A stretch of DNA of 64,000 bases from Chloroflexaceae bacterium (GCA_025057155.1 JANWYD010000004.1:124001-188000), one strand, 5' to 3'; counted from the first letter of the stretch, positions 8,865-18,201 are shown. Numbers and translations: made by a program. Notes: a model not told the origin generated them from the sequence alone.

Positions 8865-8893
8865 ACCCTCTGTCGCATGACAGGGGGTTTTTC
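8865..8893 (+). terminator. Intrinsic terminator of the RRM gene
   Basis: ACCCTCTGTC pairs with GACAGGGGG around a GCAT loop and is followed by a run of five T. It lies 57 bp after the stop codon. Confidence 0.8.
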
Positions 8894-9006
8894 TTATGGG
8901 TATTGCTTAGTGGTCTGTAAATGAGGCATCTTGATTTTTTACCACTGAGGACGCTGAGGCACTGAGGACGCTGAGCGGGTCGATCGTTTCGTGATAACCT
9001 TATAGT

Positions 9007-10023
9007 ATGTATGAGACGCTGCTCCAACTGGCTCCGCAGGGGCTATACTGCCCGCCGGGCGATTTTTTCGTTGACCCCTGGCAACCGGTGCCTCGCGCGG
9101 TCGTTACCCATGCCCATAGCGATCACGCCCGTCCCGGTATGCGGGCGTATCTGACCGTCCGCGAGGGTGAGGCGACACTCCGCGCCCGCGTTGGCCCTGA
9201 TGCCTCCATCCAGACGCTGGCCTACGGCGAGCCGCTGCGCGTGAATGGCGTAGAACTGTCGCTGTACCCTGCCGGGCACATCCTCGGCGCGGCTCAGGTG
9301 CGTGTCGCCTATCGAGGCGAGGTATGGGTCGTCTCTGGTGATTACAAGACCGAAGCCGATCCCACCTGCGTCCCGTTTGAGCCGGTGCGTTGCCACACTT
9401 TCGTTACCGAAGCGACCTTTGGCCTGCCGATCTACCGCTGGCGTCCTCAGGCCGAGGTTTTTGCCGGCATTCATAGGTGGTGGCGGGCGAATCAGGAGGC
9501 CGGGCGCGCCAGCCTGCTGTTTGCCTATGCACTGGGCAAAGCCCAGCGCATCCTGGCGGGCCTCGATCCTTCGATTGGCCCCATTTTCTGCCACGGGGCA
9601 GTTGAACGCTTCAACGGCGTCTATCGCGCCGCCGGGGTCGCCCTGCCACCTGCCGCCTACACCGGCGCAGCCGGGCGTGAGGTAGACTGGTCTCGCGCCC
9701 TGATTATCGCGCCGCCCGCGGCGCAAGCGAGCGCCTGGACGCGCCGCTTCGGCGAAGTTTCGACCGCCTTCGTCTCGGGATGGATGCGAATTCGCGGGGC
9801 GCGCCGCCGGCGCGCCGTGGATCGCGGCTTCGTGCTGTCCGACCACGCCGACTGGCCCGGTCTGCTCGCCGCGATCGCGGCCACCGGCGCCGAGCGGGTG
9901 TGGGTGACCCACGGCTACAGCGCCGTGCTGGCCCGCTGGCTGGCAGAGCAAGGACTTGACGCCCGCGCGATCGCCACGCGCTTCGAGGGCGAGCAGGGCG
10001 CAGCAATGGGTGAGGAGGGGTGA
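9007..10023 (+). CDS. Ligase-associated MBL-fold DNA exonuclease
   Basis: 338 residues. The metallo-beta-lactamase signature THAHSDHARPG gives zinc ligands His35, His37, Asp39 and His40. GHILGA (about residue 91) and VSGDYKTE (about 109) follow, as in the SNM1/CPSF-like exonucleases annotated as ligase-associated DNA exonuclease. A late LSDHADWPGLL motif supplies a further histidine. It is directly upstream of an ATP-dependent DNA ligase (166 bp), the standard partner. The pair is thought to act in bacterial DNA end processing and repair. The helicase and phosphoesterase members often seen with them are not next to it here. Confidence 0.88.
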   Translation: MYETLLQLAPQGLYCPPGDFFVDPWQPVPRAVVTHAHSDHARPGMRAYLTVREGEATLRARVGPDASIQTLAYGEPLRVNGVELSLYPAGHILGAAQVRVAYRGEVWVVSGDYKTEADPTCVPFEPVRCHTFVTEATFGLPIYRWRPQAEVFAGIHRWWRANQEAGRASLLFAYALGKAQRILAGLDPSIGPIFCHGAVERFNGVYRAAGVALPPAAYTGAAGREVDWSRALIIAPPAAQASAWTRRFGEVSTAFVSGWMRIRGARRRRAVDRGFVLSDHADWPGLLAAIAATGAERVWVTHGYSAVLARWLAEQGLDARAIATRFEGEQGAAMGEEG

Positions 10024-10026
10024 TTC

Positions 10027-10109
10027 CTCACCCTCCCCCCAACCCCCTCCCTCTCCACCGTAGGTGGAGAGGGAGGGGGCGCCGAGCGCAGCGAGGCGGG
10101 GAGGGTGAG
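10027..10109. repeat. Palindromic intergenic repeat, family A copy 1
   Basis: CCTCACCCTCC...CCTCTCCACC, then GGTGGAGAGGGAGG, then a GAGCGCAGCGAGGCGGGGAGGGTGAG tail. It fills most of the gap between the exonuclease and ligase genes. Related copies sit at 15384-15468, 16587-16673 and 18250-18307, with shorter relatives at 41860-41885 and 46420-46446. Confidence 0.75.
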
Positions 10110-10188
10110 AAGCAGCACCCCGCTGCCGGGTAGAGGGGCGTGCGGAACCCCGGTTGTTCCATACCCTAGAAGTGCAGGAGATCGATGG

Positions 10189-11787
10189 ATGCGCGCTTTT
10201 GCCGAATTGTATGCCGCGCTGGACGAGACGACACGGACCAATGAGAAGGTCGCCGCTTTGGCGCGCTACTTTGCCGCCGCGCCAGCGGACGATGCAGCGT
10301 GGGCGCTCTACTTTCTTAGCGGGCGCAAGCCGCGCCAGGTGATCAGCTCGCGCCGTCTGAGCGAGTGGGCGATCGAGGCTGCCGGCGTGCCTGCCTGGCT
10401 CTTCGGGGAGTGTTACGACGCAGTGGGCGATTTTGCCGAGACTGTGGCCCTCCTGCTGGCCGATACACCGCTGGCGTCTGCCACGGGCGCGCCCGCCGGG
10501 CTGGCCTTCTGGATCGAGGAGCGCCTGCTGCCTCTCCGCGAGGCGGATGAGGCCACCCAGCGGGCGGCAGTATTGCGGGCCTGGTCCGAACTCGACCAGC
10601 CGCAGCGGTTCTTGTGGAACAAGCTGATCACCGGCGGCTTTCGCGTGGGGGTGTCGCAGCGGCTGGTGGTTCGCGCCCTGGCCCAGGTAAGCGGCGTGGA
10701 GGATACCGTGATCGCCCACCGTCTGATGGGCGACTGGACGCCGTCAGCGGACTGGTACCGCAGCCTGCTCGCCGTTGAACAGGCCGACGCCGATGCGAGC
10801 CGGCCCTACCCCTTCTTCCTGGCCCATCCGCTGGAGGATGACCCGGTCAGCCTGGGGGCGCCCGAGGAGTGGCAGGCCGAGTGGAAGTGGGACGGCATCC
10901 GCGCCCAGCTCATCCGCCGCGAAAGGCACTGCTTTCTCTGGTCGCGCGGCGAGGAGTTGATCACTGAACGTTTTCCCGAGCTGGTCGCGGCGGCCGCGCG
11001 TCTCCCCGATGGCACAGTGCTCGACGGCGAGGTATTGCCCTTCCGCGACGGGGCCGTGCTGCCCTTCAGCCAGTTGCAGCGCCGCATCGGGCGCAAGCAG
11101 CTCACCCGCAAGATCCTTGCCGAGGTTCCGGCGGCGCTGTTTGCCTACGACCTGCTGGAGGCAGAGGGCCACGACCTGCGCGGCGCGCCGTTGCACGAGC
11201 GCCGTGCGCGGCTCGAACAGATCCTTGATTCCGGCGACGATGCCATTCGCCTTTCGCCCCTGGTGGCGGGGAGCACCTGGGAAGAACTGGCCGCGGCGCG
11301 GGAGCGCAGCCGCGAAGTGAATGCCGAGGGGCTGATGCTCAAGCGTCGCGCCTCGCCTTACCGGGTCGGGCGGGTGCGGGGCGATTGGTGGAAGTGGAAG
11401 GTGGCGCCGTACACAGTGGACGCGGTGCTGATCTATGCCCAGCGCGGCAGCGGCAAACGGGCCAGTCTCTACACCGATTACACCTTCGGGGTGTGGGACG
11501 GGGATGCGCTCGTGCCCTTCGCCAAGGCCTACTCCGGACTGACCGACGCCGAGATCCGCGAGGTGGACGCCTTCGTGCGCCGCAACACCGTCGAGCAGTT
11601 TGGACCGGTACGAACGGTGCGCCCGGAGCTGGTGTTTGAACTGGCCTTCGAGGGGCTACAGCCATCAACGCGCCACAAAGCGGGCATCGCGGTGCGTTTC
11701 CCGCGCATCCTGCGCTGGCGCCGCGATAAACCGCCGCGTGAAGCCGACACCCTGGACGCGGTGAGGGCGATGGTGAGGGAGGGGTGA
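10189..11787 (+). CDS. ATP-dependent DNA ligase
   Basis: 532 residues from the ATG at 10189, which has CAGGAG 8 bases upstream. An earlier in-frame start would translate repeat DNA. An N-terminal helical DNA-binding domain (about 1-200) precedes the nucleotidyltransferase core with motif I EWKWDG (Lys233 is the adenylated lysine). The core continues with LDGEV, AYDLLEAEG, AEGLMLKR and WWKWKV motifs, and ends in an OB-fold tail. It matches the bacterial LigB/LigC-like group that travels with MBL exonucleases. Its role is a repair ligase, separate from the NAD-dependent replicative enzyme, which is not in the window. Confidence 0.93.
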   Translation: MRAFAELYAALDETTRTNEKVAALARYFAAAPADDAAWALYFLSGRKPRQVISSRRLSEWAIEAAGVPAWLFGECYDAVGDFAETVALLLADTPLASATGAPAGLAFWIEERLLPLREADEATQRAAVLRAWSELDQPQRFLWNKLITGGFRVGVSQRLVVRALAQVSGVEDTVIAHRLMGDWTPSADWYRSLLAVEQADADASRPYPFFLAHPLEDDPVSLGAPEEWQAEWKWDGIRAQLIRRERHCFLWSRGEELITERFPELVAAAARLPDGTVLDGEVLPFRDGAVLPFSQLQRRIGRKQLTRKILAEVPAALFAYDLLEAEGHDLRGAPLHERRARLEQILDSGDDAIRLSPLVAGSTWEELAAARERSREVNAEGLMLKRRASPYRVGRVRGDWWKWKVAPYTVDAVLIYAQRGSGKRASLYTDYTFGVWDGDALVPFAKAYSGLTDAEIREVDAFVRRNTVEQFGPVRTVRPELVFELAFEGLQPSTRHKAGIAVRFPRILRWRRDKPPREADTLDAVRAMVREG

Positions 11788-11795
11788 TGCTATTT

Positions 11796-11850
11796 CGGAT
11801 TGTGGATTTTGGATTTTAGATTGCCGTACATGGCGTCCCGAGGAGATCTG
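11796..11850 (+). repeat. TTTTGGA-type heptamer repeat, copy 1
   Basis: Immediately after the ligase stop. Degenerate units of GGATTNTGGATTTTGGATTTTAGATT are followed by GGCGTCCCG. The same order (stop codon, TGC, heptamers, then ATGGCGTCCCG) is found at 49785-49835, and a reverse-oriented tract lies at 63097-63134. Confidence 0.65.
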
Positions 11851-11998
11851 GCGATGATGGATGTGTCCTGTGCAACACTGGTTTAAGCAGCGTCGAGCTG
11901 CAGCAGAGAGGGGAGCCACGCTCCCCTCTCTGCTGTAGCTTCGGATGCGATGAGTCTTGTGCGGTTCCAGGCGCCGATTGGCAATCCGCAGTCGCGCC

Positions 11999-14197
11999 CT
12001 ACGGGGCTTTCTTCACCGCCTCCAGCAGCAACTCAGCGATGTCGCGGCGTTGCAGGGTTTCGTCGCGGCCGGTATTTTTGGCGGCGTCCTCAAACATCAC
12101 CATGCAGAAGGGGCAGCTCATCGCCAGCGTCTGGGGCTGGTTCTGGACCAGTTGCTCCAGACGGAGGTAATTGACCTGCTCCTTGCCCCAGCCCTCCAAC
12201 CAGACGTTCCCGCCGCCGCCGCCGCAGCACATCGCCCGCTCGCGGTTGCGCTCCGGCGCTTCGACCAGCTTGATGCCGGGAATGCTCTGCAATACCTGGC
12301 GGGGTGGTTCGAACACATCATTGTAGCGCCCGATGTAGCACGGGTCGTGGTAGACCACGGTCTGGTTGATTGGCTGAAGCGGTTTGAGTTTGCCGCTCTT
12401 CACCAGTTCATCGAGCAACTGGGTGTGGTGCACGACTTCATACTCCGTGCCGGCCCCGCCGCCGAACTGGGGATACTCGTTCTTGATGGTGTTGAAGCAG
12501 TGGGGGCAGGTCGTCACGACGCGTTTGAAGCGGTACTGCTTCATCGTCTCGATGTTCTGCTGCACCTGGGACTGGTAGAGCAGTTCCTCGCCCATACGCC
12601 GGGCCGGGTCGCCGTTGCAGGTCTCTTCTTCACCGAGGATGGCGAAATCCACGCCTGCCAGTTGCATGAGCTGAACGAAGGCGCGAGCGACGCGCTTGCT
12701 ACGCTCGTCGTAGCTGGGGGCGCAACCGACCCAGTAGAGCACTTCGGCCTCTTCCTTTTCGGCCATCACCGGCACGTGAAGCCCCTCGGCCCAGGCGGTG
12801 CGCTCGCGCTGGGGCAGACGCCAGGGGTTGCCGGCCCGCTCGATGCCTTCAAGCACCCGTTTGACCCCGGCGGGCACCTCGCTGGCAATCATCGTCAGAT
12901 GGCGCCGGGCGCCCACGATATCGTCCACGTGCTCGATCATCGCCGGGCACTCGTAGACGCAGGCATAGCAGGTGGTGCAGCTCCAGAGTTCATTCTCGGT
13001 GAACAGATTGCCATAGAGCGGCACGGTTTCCACGTCAATCGCGGCGTGGCCATTGCCGTTCCCGTTGCGCTTCCCGTGCTCTTCGCCGGCCTCCAGATCC
13101 TTGACCAGCTTGACCGTGCCGTCCTTGAAGCGGATCGGCTCCTCGCGCATCAGGTCGTGCAGCTTGGTGATAATATACTTCGGCGACAGGTCGGCGCCGG
13201 AGGCGTGAGCCGGGCAATTGGCCTGGCAGCGCCCGCAGCGCATACAGGCATCCAGGTCGAGGCGCTGCTTCCAGCTCAGGTCGGCGAGGGTGGCGATACC
13301 CAGGCGCGGCTCGTCCTTCTCGATCTCCGCCTCCAGGTCAGGGATGGGGTCGAGGGCGCCCTGGGGGGTGGTGTCGCGGAAGAAGGTATTGAGGGGCGTA
13401 TAGAAGATGTGTTTGAACTTGCTGAACGGCAGAGTGGCGATGAAAGCGGCGGTGGCGCCGGCGTGGGTGAACCAGAGCGCCTGATGCAACCCCAGGGCCA
13501 CGGGATTGCCGTCGCCCAGACCGATAGCGCGGAACAACCCTGCCAGGCCGAAGCCTACGAAGGACAGGAGCGCCCAGCTCTGCTCGTAGGTGTAAGTCAG
13601 ACACTGCTCGTGGCTGGGCCAGCACTGGTTGGCGATGCGCAGCCCTTCGATCAGGAACCCGCCAATGCCGAGAAAGAGCAGCACCGCGAGCACCCAGGCG
13701 TCGGTGCGGCGGCTGTCGAGGCGGGGTTCCTTGCGCTGGTAGCGCCGCAGGGTCGCCCAGAGCAGCCCCAGGACGAAGACCAGGCCCAGGGTGTCGAGAA
13801 TAAGTTCATACGCCTGGTAGAAACCGCCAACCAGGATCTTGCCTGCTTCTTCACCCATCAGCGGAACGGTAAAATCCTCTTCCACGGCGATGATATCCGT
13901 GCCGATGAAGAGCGCCAGGAAGCCGAAGAAGATCAGCGCGTGCATCGAGCCGGGCCGGCGGTCGCGCAGCACCTTCTTCTGGCCAAAGAGTTGCACCAGA
14001 AACTCCGCCGCGCGGGAGGGGATCTGGTCGAGCCGGGGATCTGGACGTCCTTTGCGCCAGCGGCTAATGTCGCGGATAATGCCCCAGGACATCACGACCG
14101 TGGTGACGATGATGAGACTGTAGAGGAAGAGCGAACCGTAGGGTTGGGGGATGTTCCAGTAGATTTCGCGGAGCGCAATGACTTGCTCTTGCTGCAT
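11999..14197 (-). CDS. Membrane-anchored CCG-domain iron-sulfur oxidoreductase (EMO/HdrD-like)
   Basis: 732 residues in one chain. The N-terminal 260 residues contain about five or six hydrophobic spans of NarI-like b-type cytochrome character. Two [4Fe-4S] motifs follow: Cys318/321/324/328 and Cys407/410/413/417. The C-terminal 230 residues carry two CCG-type cysteine-rich segments (CPHCFNT...DPCYIGR...CCGGGGG, and a final CPFC). This architecture matches the heterodisulfide-reductase-like proteins that act as electron-transferring-flavoprotein:menaquinone oxidoreductases. The likely role is passing electrons from acyl-CoA dehydrogenases to the quinone pool; no etfAB genes are adjacent, so this is inference. 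A short Asn/Gly-rich loop (about 378-384) separates the two cluster domains. Confidence 0.85.
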   Translation of the reverse strand: MQQEQVIALREIYWNIPQPYGSLFLYSLIIVTTVVMSWGIIRDISRWRKGRPDPRLDQIPSRAAEFLVQLFGQKKVLRDRRPGSMHALIFFGFLALFIGTDIIAVEEDFTVPLMGEEAGKILVGGFYQAYELILDTLGLVFVLGLLWATLRRYQRKEPRLDSRRTDAWVLAVLLFLGIGGFLIEGLRIANQCWPSHEQCLTYTYEQSWALLSFVGFGLAGLFRAIGLGDGNPVALGLHQALWFTHAGATAAFIATLPFSKFKHIFYTPLNTFFRDTTPQGALDPIPDLEAEIEKDEPRLGIATLADLSWKQRLDLDACMRCGRCQANCPAHASGADLSPKYIITKLHDLMREEPIRFKDGTVKLVKDLEAGEEHGKRNGNGNGHAAIDVETVPLYGNLFTENELWSCTTCYACVYECPAMIEHVDDIVGARRHLTMIASEVPAGVKRVLEGIERAGNPWRLPQRERTAWAEGLHVPVMAEKEEAEVLYWVGCAPSYDERSKRVARAFVQLMQLAGVDFAILGEEETCNGDPARRMGEELLYQSQVQQNIETMKQYRFKRVVTTCPHCFNTIKNEYPQFGGGAGTEYEVVHHTQLLDELVKSGKLKPLQPINQTVVYHDPCYIGRYNDVFEPPRQVLQSIPGIKLVEAPERNRERAMCCGGGGGNVWLEGWGKEQVNYLRLEQLVQNQPQTLAMSCPFCMVMFEDAAKNTGRDETLQRRDIAELLLEAVKKAP

Positions 14198-14292
14198 GGT
14201 GCCGCTGCACCTTTCTAGAGCTTCGGGTCGTGGAATTCTTGCGTATCATAACATCTGCGTCGTAGAGCGTCAAAGCGAGGTTTGTTAACGAA

Positions 14293-15357
14293 ATGCGCGA
14301 CAATCATCACTATTTGGACGAGACTGGTTTGCTCGAAGCCCTGCTGCGCATTCCCTCGCCTTCAGGTCAGGAGGAGGCGGCGGCCCGGTTCCTGGTCGAA
14401 CAGATGCGTTCGTTTGGCTGGGAAGCCTTTGTTGATGCGGCGGGCAATGCGGTAGGGCTGGTTGGCGCGAGGGGGCCGCTGGTGGTATTGCTGGGGCACA
14501 TTGACACCGTACCCGGCGCCGTGCCGGTGCGGATCGAGGCGGGTAAGCTCTACGGTCGCGGAGCGGTGGACGCCAAGGGGCCGTTCGCGGCCTTCATCGC
14601 CGCGACGCGCCGCGTCGAGCTGGCCGGGCGCCTGCGCTGCCGTGTGGCCCTCATTGGTGCTACGGAGGAGGAGGCTGCCAGTTCCCGGGGCGCGCACTAC
14701 GCCCGCGACCGCTACGCCCCGGCCTTTTGCGTGATCGGCGAGCCGAGCGGCTGGGATCGGGTGACCCTGGGCTACAAGGGTCGGTTGCTGGTCCACTACC
14801 GCCTGGAGCAACCCGCGGCCCATAGCGCTGGCGAGCTGCCCGCAGCCCCCGAGGTGATGGTGGCCTTCTGGCGGGCAGTGGAGGCTCACTGCGCCGTCTA
14901 CAATGCCGGGCGTGAGCGGCTCTTCGAGCGGTTGACCCCCTCGCTGCGCCGGGTAGCCAGCGGCGGCGACGGTCTTACCGACTGGGTGGAGGCCACGGTG
15001 GGGTTGCGTCTGCCCGAAGGGGTGGATCCGGCCACCCTGGTCGAGACTCTTTCCACCCTGGCCGGCGAGGCCGCCCTGCGCTTCGAGGGGGCCTGTCCCG
15101 CCTTTCGCAGCCCCCGCACCACGCCGCTGGCGAGCGCCTTCGTGCGGGCCATTCGCGCCCAGGGGGGCCAGCCGGGCTTCCTCCACAAAACCGGCACCGC
15201 CGATATGAACGTGGTTGGCCCGGCCTGGGGCTGCCCGATCGTCGCCTATGGCCCCGGCGACTCGCGGCTGGACCATACGCCCGATGAGCACCTGGATCTC
15301 GCTGAGTACCAGCGGGCCATCGCCGTGCTGACCGAGGTCCTGGCGGGGTTGGAGTGA
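14293..15357 (+). CDS. lysK: [LysW]-lysine/ornithine hydrolase, M20 family
   Basis: 354 residues. Metallopeptidase M20 features: His69 and Asp71 in GHIDTVPG, bridging Asp93 in GAVDAKGP, and the general base pair Glu125/Glu126. The [17 protein letters not shown] segment is typical of LysK. LysK releases lysine or ornithine from the carrier protein LysW in the alpha-aminoadipate route. No lysW, lysX or lysJ lies nearby. It is divergent from the iron-sulfur oxidoreductase (95 bp). Other M20 amidohydrolases are the alternative, but length and motifs favour LysK. Confidence 0.82.
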   Translation: MRDNHHYLDETGLLEALLRIPSPSGQEEAAARFLVEQMRSFGWEAFVDAAGNAVGLVGARGPLVVLLGHIDTVPGAVPVRIEAGKLYGRGAVDAKGPFAAFIAATRRVELAGRLRCRVALIGATEEEAASSRGAHYARDRYAPAFCVIGEPSGWDRVTLGYKGRLLVHYRLEQPAAHSAGELPAAPEVMVAFWRAVEAHCAVYNAGRERLFERLTPSLRRVASGGDGLTDWVEATVGLRLPEGVDPATLVETLSTLAGEAALRFEGACPAFRSPRTTPLASAFVRAIRAQGGQPGFLHKTGTADMNVVGPAWGCPIVAYGPGDSRLDHTPDEHLDLAEYQRAIAVLTEVLAGLE

Positions 15358-15383
15358 GAACATCCCACGAGGGGAAATGTAGT

Positions 15384-15468
15384 CCTCACCCACTCCCCGG
15401 CCCCCTCCCTCTCCACTGCAGTGGAGAGGGAGGGGGCGCCAAGCAGAGCGAGGCAGGGGAGGGTGAGG
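15384..15468. repeat. Family A palindromic repeat, copy 2
   Basis: CCCCCTCCCTCTCCACTGCAGTGGAGAGGGAGGGGG is a near-perfect dyad, flanked by CCTCACC on the left and GGGTGAGG on the right. It is followed at once by a GGGGAAACCTGGTTTCC (family B) copy at 15484-15500. Confidence 0.8.
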
Positions 15469-15483
15469 TGCGGGCGGGGGCGT

Positions 15484-15500
15484 GGGGAAACCTGGTTTCC
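15484..15500. repeat. Family B palindrome GGGGAAACCTGGTTTCC
   Basis: Short dyad recurring in intergenic DNA at 18202, 24895, 24952, 25004, 25060, 38406, 40644, 40717 and 61601. This copy lies 16 bp after a family A element. Confidence 0.7.
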
Positions 15501-15622
15501 TCATGCTCCTGCCAGACGAGAGGGCGAAGGTCTTCCAGGAAAATCCTTCGGCCTCCCACCGAGGCGTAACTGGTGCGAACAAGTGTTTCACGTGAAACGG
15601 GCTGGACGGAGGGCATGGGAGC

Positions 15623-16579
15623 ATGTCCGTGATCCTGATCACCGGAGCGGGCGGTTACATTGGTTGCAGCCTGGCCCGCGCTCTACGCGCCCGCGGGGCC
15701 GCGGTGCGCGGTCTCGACCGCAATGGCGCCGCGCTGGAGGCACTGGCCGCCCTGGGGGTGGAGCCGCTGGTCGCCGATGCCAGTGACGCCTCGGCGCTGG
15801 CGGCGGCCCTGAAGGATGTGGAGGTGGTGTACCATCTCGCCGGCTCGGCTCTGGGCAGCCCGGAGATGATCCGGCGCTCGAACGTAGGTGGCGCGGAGGC
15901 CCTGGCTGCAGCTTGCGCGGGCCGGCGCCTGCGCGCGGTCGTGTTCGCCAGCAGCGGGGCGCTCTACCCCAGTAGTTCGAGCTGGCTCACCGAGGAGACG
16001 CCGCCTGCGCCTTCGTTTCATTACGCCCGGGCCAAAGCCGAGGCTGAAGGGGTGCTGCTGGAGGCGTACCGGCGCGATGGCACGCCAGCGCAGATCGCCC
16101 GCATCGCCGCCGTGTATGGCCCGGACAGCCCGGCGTTAATGATCGAGCAGGTGCGACGGGGGCGCTTTCCACTGATCGGCGGCGGGAAGGGCTTTGCCTC
16201 CAACATCCACCTTGATGATCTGATCGAGGCCCTGCTGGCCATGCCTGAGCGGGGCCAGCCCGGGCGGATCTACAATCTGGCCGATGATCAGCCCGCGCCG
16301 GTCCGCGAGTTCTACAACTACCTGGCGGCCCTGCTCGGCGCGCCGCCTCCGCCTTCCATGCCTCCCCTCGCCGGGCGCATCCTGGTGCGGCTGATCGACG
16401 CCGTGAGCCGCCTGCGCGGCCGGTCCAACCCGCTGCCGGTGGATCTGGTGGCGATGGCTTCAGTGTCGCACCGCATGGCGAACCGGCGCATGCGTGAGGA
16501 GTTAGGGGTGCGCTTGCGCTATCCTTCGTACCGTGAGGGCCTCCCGGCGGCGCTGAAAGTCGAAGTGACGTTGAGGTAA
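15623..16579 (+). CDS. NAD-dependent epimerase/dehydratase family protein
   Basis: 318 residues, extended short-chain dehydrogenase fold. GAGGYIG (residues 8-14) binds the dinucleotide. Asp in VADASD (about 50-55) is the expected adenine contact. YARAK (about residue 134) supplies the catalytic Tyr/Lys pair, and FASSGALYP precedes it. The family modifies nucleotide sugars or related substrates; there is no pathway partner beside it to fix the substrate. Translation begins at an ATG preceded by GGGAG. Confidence 0.85.
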   Translation: MSVILITGAGGYIGCSLARALRARGAAVRGLDRNGAALEALAALGVEPLVADASDASALAAALKDVEVVYHLAGSALGSPEMIRRSNVGGAEALAAACAGRRLRAVVFASSGALYPSSSSWLTEETPPAPSFHYARAKAEAEGVLLEAYRRDGTPAQIARIAAVYGPDSPALMIEQVRRGRFPLIGGGKGFASNIHLDDLIEALLAMPERGQPGRIYNLADDQPAPVREFYNYLAALLGAPPPPSMPPLAGRILVRLIDAVSRLRGRSNPLPVDLVAMASVSHRMANRRMREELGVRLRYPSYREGLPAALKVEVTLR

Positions 16580-16586
16580 TTTGTTG

Positions 16587-16673
16587 TCCTCACTCGCCCC
16601 CAAACCCTGTGCCTCCCCGCCGCGGATGCAGTAGGAGCGGGCGCTGAGCGCAGCGAGGCGGGGAGGGTGAGAA
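16587..16673. repeat. Family A repeat, copy 3 (diverged)
   Basis: TCCTCACTCGCCCCC...GAGCGCAGCGAGGCGGGGAGGGTGAG. The central dyad has decayed but both flanks match copies 1 and 2. Confidence 0.65.
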
Positions 16674-16710
16674 GTGGCGCGGTCGCGTTTCCATCAGGAG
16701 GTGCACCGGC

Positions 16711-17325
16711 ATGCGAACCAGCGTCTGGCTTGTGCGCCACGGGCAGACCCGCGCCAACCTGGAGCGGCGCTACCTGGGCGTCGGCGACAGTCCGCTCACC
16801 AGCTACGGGCGCCTGCAGATTGAGGCGCTGGCTGCCCGCCTGCGCCCCGTGCCCTTTGGCGTCGCCCTGGTCAGTCCGACCGAGCGCGCGCGTCTGACCG
16901 CGGAGGCCATCCTCGCGGGACGGGCCGGGGTGGACGTGCGCCTGGATGCGCAGTGGGCCGAGGCGCACCAGGGCCGCTGGGAGGGATTGACCTACCGCGA
17001 GGTGCTGGCGCGTTACCCCGATGAAGCCCGCGCGCGCTGGGCCGACGGTCTTGATGGACGGCCTCAGGGAGGGGAGAGCCTCGCCGAGGTGCACGCGCGC
17101 GTGTCGGCAGCCTGGGTCCGCCTGATCGAGGAGCATCGAGGGGGGCGCGTGCTGGTGGTCTCCCACGCCACGCCCATCCAGTTGGCGCTCTGCATCTGTC
17201 TGGGCCTCGCTCCCGACGCATACTGGCACTGGCGCATTGACCTCGGCGGCATCACCGCGATTGATGTGTATGCTTCAGGACCCATCGTGCGCATGGTCAA
17301 CGAAGTGCCGCGGATCGGGCGATAG
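16711..17325 (+). CDS. Histidine phosphatase, probable alpha-ribazole phosphatase
   Basis: 204 residues. The RHGQTRAN motif (about residues 9-16) contains the phosphohistidine; a second Arg in SPTERARLTAE, Glu in WAEAHQGRWEGL and His in SHATP complete the pocket. The next gene, 33 bp downstream, is cobS, so a CobC-type role (removing the 5'-phosphate of alpha-ribazole phosphate or of adenosylcobalamin phosphate) is the most likely reading. A generic phosphoglycerate-mutase-like enzyme is possible. AGGAGG lies 12 bases before the ATG. Confidence 0.8.
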   Translation: MRTSVWLVRHGQTRANLERRYLGVGDSPLTSYGRLQIEALAARLRPVPFGVALVSPTERARLTAEAILAGRAGVDVRLDAQWAEAHQGRWEGLTYREVLARYPDEARARWADGLDGRPQGGESLAEVHARVSAAWVRLIEEHRGGRVLVVSHATPIQLALCICLGLAPDAYWHWRIDLGGITAIDVYASGPIVRMVNEVPRIGR

Positions 17326-17358
17326 CGGGGCAGAACATGACCAGCGAAAGAATAAGCT

Positions 17359-18153
17359 ATGCAGCACGACCCGTATCACAATTACCGCTGGAATCCCTGG
17401 TCAGTCGTAGTAGGCATTGGCGAGGCCATCCGCTTCTTAACAATCATCCCGCAGCCCTGGCTGCCTCCGACGCATGAGCGCAGCGCCGTCATAGCCATCC
17501 CCTGGTTCCCCGTCGCGGGACTGGTCATTGGCGCGCTGCTCTGCCTGGTGGGCTGGCTGGCCGGCTGGTTCTGGAGTGATCTGGTAGCGGCGGCGCTGGT
17601 CGTGGTAAGCTGGGAAGTAATTACGGGCGGGCTGCATCTGGACGGCTTGAGCGACACCTTCGACGGGGTGTTGAGCTGGCGCTCGCCCGAGCGTAAACTG
17701 GAGATCATGAAAGACAGCCGCATCGGGGTTATGGGCGCGCTGGCCCTGATCGCCGTGCTGCTGTTGAAGGTCGCCCTGCTCGCCGGCGGCGGCGCGGCCT
17801 GGTGGCAGGCCGCGCTCCTGGCCCCGGTGCTCGGGCGCTGGGCCGCTTGCTACGCGATCTTCTTCTTCCCGGCAGCGGCGGCGGGGGGCCTGGGACGCGC
17901 TTTGCACGACCAGGCGCGGCGCGCCGACGTCATGGTCGCCAGCGCCACCACGGTGGCGCTGGCGGCGCTGGTGGCCGGCGCGGGGGGCCTGGCGGCCCTG
18001 CTGGCCGTCTGGGCTGCGACGCACCTCCTCGCTCGCTGGTGGACGCGCAGCCTTGGCGGGTTGACGGGTGACACCTACGGCGCCCTCTGTGAGATCGCCG
18101 AGGTAGTAGCCCTGGCGACCCTGACCGCCAGGCCGATCTTTGGAGGGGGGTAA
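17359..18153 (+). CDS. cobS: Adenosylcobinamide-GDP ribazoletransferase
   Basis: 264 residues, polytopic membrane protein with about six hydrophobic spans. The conserved GGLHLDGLSDTFDG motif (about residues 91-104) and the following RKLEIMKDSRIGVMG are diagnostic of CobS. The enzyme joins alpha-ribazole to adenosylcobinamide-GDP, the last assembly step of the cobalamin nucleotide loop. It pairs with the phosphatase gene just upstream. No other cobalamin genes or cobalamin riboswitch are in the window, so this looks like a salvage/late-step pair. Confidence 0.92.
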   Translation: MQHDPYHNYRWNPWSVVVGIGEAIRFLTIIPQPWLPPTHERSAVIAIPWFPVAGLVIGALLCLVGWLAGWFWSDLVAAALVVVSWEVITGGLHLDGLSDTFDGVLSWRSPERKLEIMKDSRIGVMGALALIAVLLLKVALLAGGGAAWWQAALLAPVLGRWAACYAIFFFPAAAAGGLGRALHDQARRADVMVASATTVALAALVAGAGGLAALLAVWAATHLLARWWTRSLGGLTGDTYGALCEIAEVVALATLTARPIFGGG

Positions 18154-18201
18154 AGGCGATTCTGGGGGGCGTTCTCCCAAACCCTCCCTGCGGGCCGGGG
18201 C

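Noticed and set aside
9043-10719. 558-codon open frame on the minus strand
   Set aside because: It lies opposite the MBL exonuclease and ligase genes and has no recognisable motif.
11957-14218. 753-codon open frame on the plus strand
   Set aside because: It is antisense to the iron-sulfur oxidoreductase, whose Cys motifs and membrane spans are unmistakable. Long antisense frames are expected in high-GC DNA.
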